Positions 37,055-44,437 of a stretch of 64,000 bases of DNA are shown here, one piece after another. The DNA lies in contig DAIDIP010000003.1 of NCBI GenBank assembly GCA_027451745.1, positions 84,390-148,389 on the forward strand, read 5' to 3'. Each line of letters starts with the position of its first letter. The first letter of the stretch is position 1. Position numbers and translations under genes: made by a program. The notes under the pieces are model-generated. The model saw only the letters and a list, made by a program, of their open reading frames with translations. It had not been told where the DNA came from and searched no databases. The DNA comes from Candidatus Melainabacteria bacterium (GTDB taxonomy: Bacteria; Cyanobacteriota; Vampirovibrionia; Obscuribacterales; Obscuribacteraceae).

Positions 37055-37438
37055 TTAGGCCGTATGCCTACGTAAAATTTTTGCTATTTGATCTTTTTCT
37101 ATTTTTCCTTGAGCAGCATTCAACGTTAGCTCTTCGAGTTCATCAGTTGTTGCTTCAATTTCTACAGAATTGTATGCAAGAAAAACCAGAGTAGAAGCAA
37201 GAGCAGTTCTTTTATTTCCATCTATAAACGGATGATTTCTAGACAAATGAAATAAATATGCGGCTGCCATTTCGAATAGATCAGTATGGAAATATTTTCC
37301 ACCAAACCCAGCTAAAGGCTGAGCAATAGCAGACTCTAAAAGACTAATATCTCTTAGTCCATGAGTACCGCCATATAAGTCAATACAGGATGCATGAATT
37401 TCTAGTACTTTAGCAAGATCCAAAAATCTTGGATTCAT
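37055..37438 (-). CDS. Doc-type (Fic fold) toxin
   Basis: Doc toxins stop translation by phosphorylating elongation factor Tu. The 127-residue product carries the Fic/Doc motif HPFIDGNKRTA, in the Doc spelling, with the preceding helix (HTDLFEMAAAYLFHLSRN) and the N-terminal LEIHASCIDLYGGTHGLRD region usual for death-on-curing proteins. It overlaps the antitoxin gene by four bases, giving coupled translation. All catalytic positions appear intact. Confidence 0.92.
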   Translation of the reverse strand: MNPRFLDLAKVLEIHASCIDLYGGTHGLRDISLLESAIAQPLAGFGGKYFHTDLFEMAAAYLFHLSRNHPFIDGNKRTALASTLVFLAYNSVEIEATTDELEELTLNAAQGKIEKDQIAKILRRHTA

Positions 37439-37668
37439 TTATCTGCTAACCGTTTAAAAACAGCACCATATTTATTATGGATTTTCTTCAGAACCTCAGC
37501 AAATTCTTTATCTTTTTTCTTGCCTCGCACGGGAGTTATCACTAAGGCATTACCATCTGTCACTACATTTAGTTGAGTGGTAGCGGGATCTATTTTTAAA
37601 AGCTCAAGTACTGCCTTATCGATTACGAGAGCGTGGCTATTGCCATGTTTTATAAGATTTTTTAGCAT
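37435..37668 (-). CDS. AbrB/MazE-fold antitoxin of the Doc module
   Basis: A 77-residue protein starting MLKNLIKHGNSHALVIDKAV, the swapped-hairpin DNA-binding fold of AbrB/MazE antitoxins, followed by a charged tail likely to bind the toxin. I place the start at the ATG at 37668 because GAGGGA lies nine bases upstream and a promoter occupies the region that a longer frame would cover. Together with the Doc gene it forms an apparently intact toxin-antitoxin operon, which probably represses itself. Confidence 0.85.
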   Translation of the reverse strand: MLKNLIKHGNSHALVIDKAVLELLKIDPATTQLNVVTDGNALVITPVRGKKKDKEFAEVLKKIHNKYGAVFKRLADK

Positions 37669-37690
37669 GATGAATTCCCTCAGTAACAAC

Positions 37691-37719
37691 ATTGTATACA
37701 CGGACAGACCCTTTGTCAA
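37691..37719 (-). promoter_or_regulatory. Sigma-70-type promoter of the Doc toxin-antitoxin operon
   Basis: On the minus strand: TTGACA, a 17-base spacer, then TACAAT, ending about 22 bases before the antitoxin ATG. This is a near-consensus promoter inside the repeat-bounded segment, so the module carries its own expression signal. Confidence 0.7.
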
Positions 37720-37751
37720 GGTGTTTTAAATCAAATTGCATATCTTAATTA

Positions 37752-37787
37752 GCGGAAGGCCGGAGGTTCAAATCCTCTCGCCCCGAT
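37752..37787 (+). repeat. Direct repeat copy 2, putative attachment site
   Basis: Perfect 36-base copy of the tRNA-Pro 3' part (36679-36714). It is not a tRNA by itself, since the 5' half is missing. The stop codon of the MazF-type gene begins at the very next base (37788). Confidence 0.9.
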
Positions 37788-38111
37788 TTAGTCAGCCAAA
37801 CCTAGCATTACGGACAGTAATTGGTTCAAAGTTAGCAGTTCGGCAGCATTTAATCGCCCTATTTTTTTTCCGGATTTGTGACGAGGAAGCGTGACAATTT
37901 TATCAATCATAACTTGCGAAACGGCTTTTAATTTATTTTCTGAACTTGGCACAACAGTAAGCCTAAGGAATGGCGTATCTCGTAATGCGCTGGTAATCAA
38001 TGCTACGAGAATGCTATCGGTATTAATTTCATCAGACTGAACGACAACTGCAGGGCGAGGTTTGCCATAATCTCCCGGTGCTGCAACTGCAATAATATCG
38101 CCACGCTTCAC
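37788..38111 (-). CDS. MazF/PemK-type mRNA interferase toxin
   Basis: A 107-residue toxin of the MazF fold: MKRGDIIAVAAPGDYGKPRP, then AVVVQSDEIN, VALITSAL and the SQVMIDKIVTLPRHKSGKKI stretch. These match the Gly-Arg-Pro entry loop and the Q-V-M-x-D strand of active family members, which cut RNA at short motifs. It overlaps the antitoxin gene by four bases. Its stop touches the downstream tRNA-repeat copy, so this module borders the integration segment. Confidence 0.9.
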   Translation of the reverse strand: MKRGDIIAVAAPGDYGKPRPAVVVQSDEINTDSILVALITSALRDTPFLRLTVVPSSENKLKAVSQVMIDKIVTLPRHKSGKKIGRLNAAELLTLNQLLSVMLGLAD

Positions 38112-38326
38112 AATTTTGGCCAGTCAAAAGCAGATTGAATGAATCGAGTTGCTTCTAATTGTTCTGGTGCCCTGCGCAGTAATGCCGTTTCACGCTTAAT
38201 TTCCTTTTTAAAGACAGCACTATGCGTGTCCGGCACCCACAAACGCAAAAGACGCATTCCTTTTTGCTGTTTGTTACGGCGATACTTTTGAAACTTACTA
38301 ACAGGTTTTATATAAGCTTGAGACAT
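38108..38326 (-). CDS. Antitoxin of the MazF module (DUF3018-like)
   Basis: A 72-residue basic protein with MRLLRLWVPDTHSAVFKKEI and ALLRRAPEQLEATRFIQSAF, the pattern of small MazE-type antitoxins that accompany PemK toxins. It precedes the toxin gene with a four-base overlap. The N-terminal 20 residues are Lys/Gln-rich. No operator could be placed in the 110 bases upstream. Confidence 0.75.
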   Translation of the reverse strand: MSQAYIKPVSKFQKYRRNKQQKGMRLLRLWVPDTHSAVFKKEIKRETALLRRAPEQLEATRFIQSAFDWPKL

Positions 38327-38437
38327 AATCGAAGACTCGTTGAACTATTTAACCTTAACCATAATAAATTATATCATATCAGTAGCGCGCTACTATTAGG
38401 CTTAACATGTATAATCATTCTCCCCGCCATGCTTCAA

Positions 38438-38861
38438 TTATGGTATCAATGCTAATACACGAGCGGGGCTACCTGTGCCGCCAGCAATTTTTAATGGCGC
38501 AAAAATTCCCACAGCACCTGTCGACGGTAATTGATCAAGATTGGTGAGATTTTCTGCCATAAATAATCCTTTGGACAAAACTAATTTGCGCATAGGAAAA
38601 TCTTCCGATGGTCCACAATCAATTGATAGAGTATCAATGCCTAAAGCACTTACGATGATCAACTAAGTATTGCGCAGCTTCCAAAGAAAAACCTGTGTAA
38701 TGCATAACGTCTTTATTGTCAGCATTACAGTATTGTCCATCCAAAGAAAAACGTTTACTCCAACCAGTCAAAAGCAAAATAGCAGCGTGAGGGGGAATCG
38801 TATTCTTCTTCTCAAATTCATTTACTTTTTCAAATGCAAATCTATTTGAATTTCTAAACAT
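38438..38861 (-). pseudogene. Broken cyclase/kynurenine-formamidase-like gene
   Basis: Two minus-strand frames together read as the C-terminal half of a metal-dependent cyclase-family hydrolase: IPPHAAILLLTGWSKRF and MHYTGFSLEAAQYLVDHRK in one frame, then ALGIDTLSIDCGPSEDFPMR and APLKIAGGTGSPARVLALIP in the next. A one-base shift near 38640-38660 breaks the reading, and the N-terminal half with the HxGTHxD metal site is missing. The gene is therefore dead. Confidence 0.85.
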
Positions 38862-39278
38862 CGTTCACTCTCCCAGCCATGCAAAACAATTCTAGTTGCT
38901 TTGAAAAAGTATTTGACAGCAGTATCACTTGTAAACGTTTTTCTGTTCTTGACTATATAGGGATTTAAACAGGATCGAAAAAATTGTTTTGAAGTCTCTT
39001 TGCAAGCGATAAATCATATTTATGTCAAGTTACTTTTTTTGTAGAGCTCTTTGTAATTAGCAAAATTGTATAAGCCTTGCCAATTGCCTATTTTCAAAGC
39101 TTTTGGATTTTTATTAACTATTACTAATGGACAATGGTAGATAAGCGGTTAACCTTACCAGTATATGCTTTCGTGAGGTTAATCACCGTCACTGGTGGCA
39201 AAGACTGAGATCAATTAGACCTCATTTTTAAGTCCGAATGAAAGTATCGTATCACTAGTGTTAATAAGGAAATAAAAG
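38862..39278. other. Intergenic region upstream of the RiPP-like cassette
   Basis: About 415 bases without a recognisable gene. It must contain the promoter of the cassette. Near 39150-39185 the motifs GGTTAACC and GAGGTTAATC occur within 30 bases and could be part of an operator, but this is too weak to call. A ribosome site (AAGGA) precedes the small precursor gene at 39279. Confidence 0.4.
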
Positions 39279-39515
39279 ATGAACATCAAAGATGTAACTT
39301 CAACTTTATTAGTTTCTGCTGCCTTGACCGGTTTACTAGCTGGCTCAGTTGGCGCTCAAGAAACCAAAGATGAAGCAACAACAACAGTGAAAACTGAAAA
39401 GACCGAAAAGAAAACCGCTAAAAAATGCGGAAAAGAATCCAAGAAAAAATGCACCGAAAAAGCTTCTTGTAAAGGCAAAGAAGGTTGCAAGGGTTCTAAA
39501 GAAGAAACCAAGTAA
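39279..39515 (+). CDS. Exported Lys/Cys-rich small protein, putative bufferin-like RiPP precursor
   Basis: The 78-residue product has a signal peptide (MNIKDVTSTLLVSAALTGLL, cleavage near AGSVGAQ) followed by a mature part rich in Lys, Glu and Thr. The last third holds four cysteines in short repeats: KKCGKE, KKKCTEK, ASCKGKE and GCKGSKE. It stands directly before genes for a DUF692 (MNIO) enzyme and a DUF2063 protein. That is the architecture of bufferins, exported copper-binding peptides whose cysteines are modified by the MNIO enzyme. The sequence itself is divergent, so assignment rests on cassette order plus the Cys pattern. AAGGA precedes the ATG. Confidence 0.8.
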   Translation: MNIKDVTSTLLVSAALTGLLAGSVGAQETKDEATTTVKTEKTEKKTAKKCGKESKKKCTEKASCKGKEGCKGSKEETK

Positions 39516-39526
39516 CACTACGCAAT

Positions 39527-39563
39527 TAAGGACAGACTAGTATTAAGGTGCTGTCTGTCCTTA
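39527..39563 (+). terminator. Inverted repeat between precursor and enzyme genes
   Basis: TAAGGACAGAC and GTCTGTCCTTA form a perfect 11-bp stem around a 15-base loop, directly after the precursor stop and 31 bases before the enzyme start. No T-run follows, so it is more likely an attenuator or mRNA-stabilising hairpin that keeps the precursor in excess than a full stop. Confidence 0.65.
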
Positions 39564-39594
39564 TAAGCGCAGTAGGAAATTTTGGAGACAGCCC

Positions 39595-40452
39595 ATGCCA
39601 GCAAATAAATTTAATGGCTTCACAAATTTGGGCATAGGCATCGGTCTAAGAGTTACTCATTACCAGGATATTCTCAACGAAAAACCGCCTATAGATTGGC
39701 TCGAAATTATCTCTGAAAATTTCATGGTCGATGCTGGAAGACCACTCGAAATATTGGAAATGGTTTTAGAACATTACCCAATAGTTCAGCATGGCGTCTC
39801 ATTATATTTAGGTTCAAGCGATCCTTTAAATCGCCAATATCTTTCAAAGCTAAAAGCACTAACGCAAAGAACAAAAACGCCTTTTGTTTCTGACCATCTA
39901 TGTTGGGGAAGTGTTGATGGCAGTTATAGCCATGACTTATTACCCCTGCCTTATACATTTGAAGCAGCTGCTCACACAGCCGAACGTATAAAGGCAGTAC
40001 AAGGGTTTTTAGAAATTCCTGTGTGCATAGAAAATGTGAGTAGCTATGCAGAGTTCCATGACTCGGAAATGTCCGAATGGCAATTTTTAACTGAAGTAAG
40101 TGAAAGAGCTGATTGTGGCATACTGCTCGATATAAATAATGTCTATGTCTCAGCACAGAATCACGGATTTGATCCATACGAGTACCTCCACAATGTTCCA
40201 CTGAATCGAGTTGCTCAGTTGCATATTGCCGGGCATTCGAAGTATAAGAAATATATTCTCGACACACACAGCGCTCCTGTTATAGATGAGGTCTGGCAGC
40301 TATACAGCGAAGTCATTAAATCAATTGGCAAAACTAATACATTATTAGAATGGGATGCTGATATTCCAGCTTTAGAGACTGTGCATGCCGAGGCCTTAAA
40401 GGCCAATCAATTTATTGAAGCTGTTGAAAATCCTTTGTCAAAATCCGCATAA
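39595..40452 (+). CDS. DUF692 multinuclear iron oxygenase (MNIO), BufB/MbnB-like
   Basis: MNIO enzymes use two or three iron ions and oxygen to rearrange cysteines in peptide substrates, giving oxazolone/thioamide or thiooxazole groups. The 285-residue TIM-barrel product keeps the metal-ligand segments: LEIISENFM, VQHGVSLYLG, VSDHLCWGS with SHDLLPLPYT, CIENVSSYAEF, ILLDINNVYVSAQN, QLHIAGHSKY, DTHSAPV and EWDADIP. It follows the precursor gene by about 80 bases and is followed by the DUF2063 gene after one base. The likely substrate is the Cys-rich small protein upstream. Confidence 0.93.
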   Translation: MPANKFNGFTNLGIGIGLRVTHYQDILNEKPPIDWLEIISENFMVDAGRPLEILEMVLEHYPIVQHGVSLYLGSSDPLNRQYLSKLKALTQRTKTPFVSDHLCWGSVDGSYSHDLLPLPYTFEAAAHTAERIKAVQGFLEIPVCIENVSSYAEFHDSEMSEWQFLTEVSERADCGILLDINNVYVSAQNHGFDPYEYLHNVPLNRVAQLHIAGHSKYKKYILDTHSAPVIDEVWQLYSEVIKSIGKTNTLLEWDADIPALETVHAEALKANQFIEAVENPLSKSA

Positions 40453-40453
40453 A

Positions 40454-41341
40454 ATGGCTAAAGGGTCTACTACTACCTTGTATAAGCTGCAGTCTTTAAT
40501 GGCAGCTGCCATTATGCGCCCATTGCATGGTGACGACATGCAACAGACATGGATCGATGGCAGTTCTATGAGTGATTATGCTGCTAAATTTATCAAACCA
40601 AATAAACAATTGAGTAGTTTTGAACGTCTTGAACTTTATAATCGTCAGTACTGGTATCGTTTACTCGAATCATTACAAGACGATTTTCCAGGAGTCAATG
40701 CGCTGCTTGGTCATAGACGTTTTGAAGCATTGACTATAGCGTACTTACTAAAGCATCCTTCGCGCTCTTTTTATCTAAACCATCTGGGAAAATATTTGCC
40801 TGATTTTATCAGGGAAGAATCTGTATTGACCGGTATTGACCAACAAGCGGCTTACGATATTGCGTCTTTAGAATATGCCGAAATTAAGGCTTTTGATGCG
40901 GCATCAAAAGAAGTACTCCGACCAGAATCTTTTAAGATGCTGTCACCTGAAAAAATAATTTTACAAACACAACCTTATTTGTCAGTGTTGGAGAGTAATT
41001 ATGCCGTTGATAATTTTCTTTTGCAATTAAACAAGGCTCATGATCAATCAGTTGAATCTAACGCTGTATCAGATCGAACTGTAAGATTTGATCAGTCTAT
41101 TACACCAAAAAAACAACGCATCTATTTAGCGATACATAGACAAAACAATACTATTTACTATAAGCGCTTAGATAAAGACCAATTTCTTTTGCTGAAATCG
41201 CTTATGTCTGGCAAATCTTTGGCTGGGGCTTGTAGTGAATTATTTTCCACAAAAAAAGACATTAAAGACCAAGAAAAGCTCGCTCTCAAAGTTAATAAAT
41301 CTTTTGCTATATGGATGGAACTTGGCTGGTTTTGTCAGTAG
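40454..41341 (+). CDS. DUF2063 (BufC/MbnC-like) partner protein
   Basis: I choose the ATG at 40454, one base after the enzyme stop, which gives 295 residues; the longer frame starts inside the enzyme gene. The N-terminal half has the DUF2063 pattern (LQSLMAAAIMRPLHG, SSFERLELYNRQYWYRLLES, DDFPGVNALLGHRRFEALTI, YLLKHPSRSFYLNHLGKYLP). In known MNIO systems this partner binds the precursor and presents it to the enzyme. The C-terminal half (about 150 residues) is less conserved, with a winged-helix-like end (LLLKSLMSGKSLAGACSELF). Confidence 0.88.
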   Translation: MAKGSTTTLYKLQSLMAAAIMRPLHGDDMQQTWIDGSSMSDYAAKFIKPNKQLSSFERLELYNRQYWYRLLESLQDDFPGVNALLGHRRFEALTIAYLLKHPSRSFYLNHLGKYLPDFIREESVLTGIDQQAAYDIASLEYAEIKAFDAASKEVLRPESFKMLSPEKIILQTQPYLSVLESNYAVDNFLLQLNKAHDQSVESNAVSDRTVRFDQSITPKKQRIYLAIHRQNNTIYYKRLDKDQFLLLKSLMSGKSLAGACSELFSTKKDIKDQEKLALKVNKSFAIWMELGWFCQ

Positions 41342-41403
41342 ACTTATAGCATAGTAATCCCCCTAGTCCTTTACCAGATCTGAATCCAATCGCTGGAGGC
41401 ATT

Positions 41404-42051
41404 ATGTTAAAGAAGTATCGGGGAAAACGCGATTTTATAAAGACTCCTGAACCTAGCGGCAAAGAAAAAGTATCAAAGAGAAAGTCCCATGCTCTGACTT
41501 TTGTTGTACAGGAGCATGCTGCTACAAGGTTACATTTTGATTTTCGTCTGGAAGCTAACGGGGTTCTTTTATCTTGGGCTGTTCCTAAAGGCCCTTCATT
41601 AAATACAAAAGATAAAAGGTTGGCAATTATGACCGAGGATCATCCTTTAGATTATGCCGGATTCGAGGGAATAATTCCTTCTGGATATGGGGCTGGCGAA
41701 GTGATTGTTTGGGACCATGGTACTTATGCGCCAACAGATAGTAAATATTCTGCCATAGAAGACCATTCGCAAGCTGAGCAACTTATAAAAAAAGGACTTA
41801 AGGCAGGCAAATTTTCTTTTCACTTGAATGGGAAAAAACTAAAAGGCATATGGACATTAGTGCGTCTAAAACAAAAAGAAAAAGATTGGTTGTTAATCAA
41901 GCACCAGGATAAATATGCGAGTGACAATGGACACCCCTGGGAAGATGATTCTGTCCTGACTGGACAAACGCTTGAAGATTTGGGAGCCGAGGGTAAAAAA
42001 TGGGCTACATCAAAAAACAAAAAAACAACGAAAGAAAATTTTCAAAAGTAA
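41404..42051 (+). CDS. LigD 3'-phosphoesterase domain protein
   Basis: The 215-residue product is the phosphoesterase module of bacterial non-homologous end joining, which trims 3' ends of DNA breaks. Family motifs are FVVQEHAATRLHFDFRLEAN (catalytic His and Asp), LSWAVPKGPS, HPLDYAGFEGIIPSGYGAGE and the WTLVRLK end. GGAGG sits six bases before the ATG. The last 52 bases overlap the ligase-polymerase gene in another frame, and the overlap holds a slippery heptamer. In many bacteria this domain is fused to the ligase, so a frameshift product is possible. Confidence 0.9.
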   Translation: MLKKYRGKRDFIKTPEPSGKEKVSKRKSHALTFVVQEHAATRLHFDFRLEANGVLLSWAVPKGPSLNTKDKRLAIMTEDHPLDYAGFEGIIPSGYGAGEVIVWDHGTYAPTDSKYSAIEDHSQAEQLIKKGLKAGKFSFHLNGKKLKGIWTLVRLKQKEKDWLLIKHQDKYASDNGHPWEDDSVLTGQTLEDLGAEGKKWATSKNKKTTKENFQK

Positions 42052-44276
42052 AGCTCCCCAAATTTGAGCCACCAATGTTAGCAACGCTAACTACTGAGAC
42101 TTTCGAGCGCCCAGATTGGATCTTTGAACCAAAACTTGATGGAATAAGGGCTCTATCTTATGTTTCCACCCATGAAGTTGAGATTTTCTCGCGCAGAGGG
42201 TTGGTGCTCACTAATCGTTATCCATTATTATCAAAAGAATTATCTAAGTATAAAGATAACTTTATTATTGACGGCGAAATTGTTGCTCTTGATGAAAATC
42301 ATCGCCCATCATTTGAAAAACTGCAAGAGAGATCTGGTCTGACTAAATTTATTGACATAGAGACCGCAGAAGCAAAAAATCCAATTTACTACTATGTATT
42401 TGACATCATTTTTTTAAATGGTAGAGACCTTAAGCATTTGCCTTTGTCAGAGCGCAAAACAATACTCAATAAAATTATAATACCTTCTAAACATATAAGA
42501 ATAATCGAAGAATTAGGTAGCAATGGTAGAGCAGCTTTTAAAGCCTGTGTCAAAAATGGACTGGAAGGCGTTGTAGCAAAGCGACTCTTTAGCACATATC
42601 AACAAAATAGACGTTCTACAGACTGGCTCAAGGTAAAAGTTACTCAAAGCGACGAATTTCTTATTTGTGGATACACAGAAGGAGTTGGCTCGCGCAAAAA
42701 TGCTTTTGGTGCTCTTATTCTAGGCGAATATGATTCATCAAAACAGATAAAACATGTTTGTAGCGTTGGCACCGGATTCGATACAAAAAAAATAGCTTTG
42801 CTGCAAAAAAAAATGAAACCTTTAGAGACCTCTACTTGTCCTTTTAAGGAACGTCCCATTGGTTTAGACAACCCTACTTGGCTTAGTCCTCAATTAGTAG
42901 CAGAAATAAAATTTGCCGAACGCACTCGGGATGGCAGCCTGCGAGTGCCAGTATTTTTACACTTACGAGAGGATATCGATCCTAAGCATGTAGAACCAAA
43001 ACCATTAGTTGGGTCATCAGCTGCCTTATCGAAAAAATCATCCAGAGTTTCAGGGAAGAAAAATCCTATGGTTAAATCTCCAGGCATAAAAACAAGCAGT
43101 TCCAAAAAAATCGACACTAAAGAAAAGGACGAGATTCAGCGCATACTGTCCGACCTCAACAACGATAGCGATAATTTGGAGCTACCTATAAATGGTAATG
43201 TGCTTAAGCTCTCTAGTTTGAATAAGTCTTTTTGGCCCAGTTATGATAAACACGACAGCATTACTAAGCGTGATTATTTGCGTTACCTAACAAAGGTCTC
43301 ACCCTGGCTATTACCGCATTTGCGTGATCGGATGCTAACCTTAATTCGTCTCCCTCATGGCATAAAGGGACCGAAATTTTTTCAGCGACATTGGGAGGAT
43401 AATTTACCCAGCTTTGTCGAAACAGTAGAAGCATATACAGAGCACGAAAAAAGAAATCAGCGTTTTCTTTTGTGCAATAATCTTGCTACACTTCTCTGGT
43501 TAGGGCAGATAGCCGATCTTGAGCTGCACACAATGCATACTCGCATTGATCCCAAACCCGACGGCAGCAATTTATCTAGCAAATTTACTAATTCACTGAA
43601 AAATATTGAACGGTCTTTACTCAATTATCCAGATTATTTGGTCTTTGACTTAGATCCTTATTTGTATAGCGGTAAAGAAAATATGGGAGATGAGCCCGAA
43701 TTGCATCGTAAAGGCTTCAAAGAAACGTGCAAAGTGGCCTTTTGGTTAAAGAAAATTTTAGATCAATTATCAATAAAGTCATATGTAAAAACTTCTGGTA
43801 GAACCGGATTGCATATATACATACCTATTGTTCGTAATGTTGATTACGACAGAGTAAGAGAATTTGCTCAAACAATAGGCATGTATTTACTGGAACAACA
43901 TGAGAACAAAGTGACTATGGACTGGTCAGTCACTAAACGAAAAGGTAAGGTCTTTTTTGATCATAATATGAATGCCAGATCTAAAAGTTTGTCTTCAGTA
44001 TATTCACCTCGTGTCTCAAAGGAAGCTTCGGTATCTACTCCAGTAGATTGGGAAGAATTGAATGATATTTATCCAACCGATTTCACAGTGAAAACTGTTC
44101 CTGAACGACTTAAAAACAAAGGCGATTTGTGGAAAGACATTCTCAACAATAAAAACGATCTTCAGTCTCTTTTAACGGCACAATCCAGTTTTGAAGAAAT
44201 AAAAGAAACCCCTACTTCCAAATCCAATTCAAAAGTAGGGGCCAAGAAAAAAAACAGGACTGCTGGAAAAAGCTAA
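42000..44276 (+). CDS. ligD: ATP-dependent DNA ligase D (ligase and polymerase domains)
   Basis: A 758-residue enzyme for joining DNA double-strand breaks. The ligase domain spans about residues 20-310, with the adenylation motif EPKLDGIRAL (Lys of KxDG), FIIDGEIVALDE, LEGVVAKR and the WLKVK motif. A basic Ser/Lys linker follows, then the primase-polymerase domain (about 400-700) with KRDYLRYLTKVSPWLLPHLR, VFDLDPYL (metal Asps) and SGRTGLHIYIPI. The start ATG at 42000 has GAGGG six bases upstream. No Ku gene is present in the window. The gene overlaps the phosphoesterase gene by 52 bases in the -1 frame. Confidence 0.93.
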   Translation: MGYIKKQKNNERKFSKVKLPKFEPPMLATLTTETFERPDWIFEPKLDGIRALSYVSTHEVEIFSRRGLVLTNRYPLLSKELSKYKDNFIIDGEIVALDENHRPSFEKLQERSGLTKFIDIETAEAKNPIYYYVFDIIFLNGRDLKHLPLSERKTILNKIIIPSKHIRIIEELGSNGRAAFKACVKNGLEGVVAKRLFSTYQQNRRSTDWLKVKVTQSDEFLICGYTEGVGSRKNAFGALILGEYDSSKQIKHVCSVGTGFDTKKIALLQKKMKPLETSTCPFKERPIGLDNPTWLSPQLVAEIKFAERTRDGSLRVPVFLHLREDIDPKHVEPKPLVGSSAALSKKSSRVSGKKNPMVKSPGIKTSSSKKIDTKEKDEIQRILSDLNNDSDNLELPINGNVLKLSSLNKSFWPSYDKHDSITKRDYLRYLTKVSPWLLPHLRDRMLTLIRLPHGIKGPKFFQRHWEDNLPSFVETVEAYTEHEKRNQRFLLCNNLATLLWLGQIADLELHTMHTRIDPKPDGSNLSSKFTNSLKNIERSLLNYPDYLVFDLDPYLYSGKENMGDEPELHRKGFKETCKVAFWLKKILDQLSIKSYVKTSGRTGLHIYIPIVRNVDYDRVREFAQTIGMYLLEQHENKVTMDWSVTKRKGKVFFDHNMNARSKSLSSVYSPRVSKEASVSTPVDWEELNDIYPTDFTVKTVPERLKNKGDLWKDILNNKNDLQSLLTAQSSFEEIKETPTSKSNSKVGAKKKNRTAGKS
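42012..42018 (+). promoter_or_regulatory. Candidate -1 ribosomal slippery heptamer A AAA AAC
   Basis: In the phosphoesterase frame the codons are TCA AAA AAC; slipping back one base gives AAA AAA and enters the ligase frame exactly. GAGGG at 41989-41993 lies upstream, though at 18 bases it is farther than in the classic dnaX case and also serves the ligase ATG. No strong downstream hairpin is evident by eye. Confidence 0.4.
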
Positions 44277-44437
44277 CTTTTATGTTTATTGTTATCATCT
44301 AGTTGATCCAGAAGATTAGAAAGATCATCAGCATGCTCTTCTTCCTTCTCAAGAATTTCTTCCATCAAGCGGCGATTTGAGATCTTCTTGTATTAGAGAG
44401 CTTGTGCATGTTTGAGATTATCTTCTAACAAATTCAC
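44273..44437 (-). pseudogene. Ferritin-like C-terminal remnant with in-frame stop
   Basis: The minus strand reads VNLLEDNLKHAQAL, a TAA, then YKKISNRRLMEEILEKEEEH and ADDLSNLLDQL in the same frame, ending in TAG. The E-E-I-L-x-x-E-E-E-H-A-D-x-L pattern matches the last helix of bacterioferritin-like proteins. An interior stop and absence of the first three helices mark it as a remnant. Its end overlaps the ligD stop. Confidence 0.5.

Noticed and set aside
37752..37787. Second tRNA-Pro
   Set aside because: Only the 3' half is present; no D-arm or 5' acceptor, so it is an attachment-site copy and not a tRNA gene.
39722..40267. 181-codon antisense frame inside the MNIO gene
   Set aside because: Overlaps a fully conserved enzyme; Cys/His content is a mirror effect of its codons.
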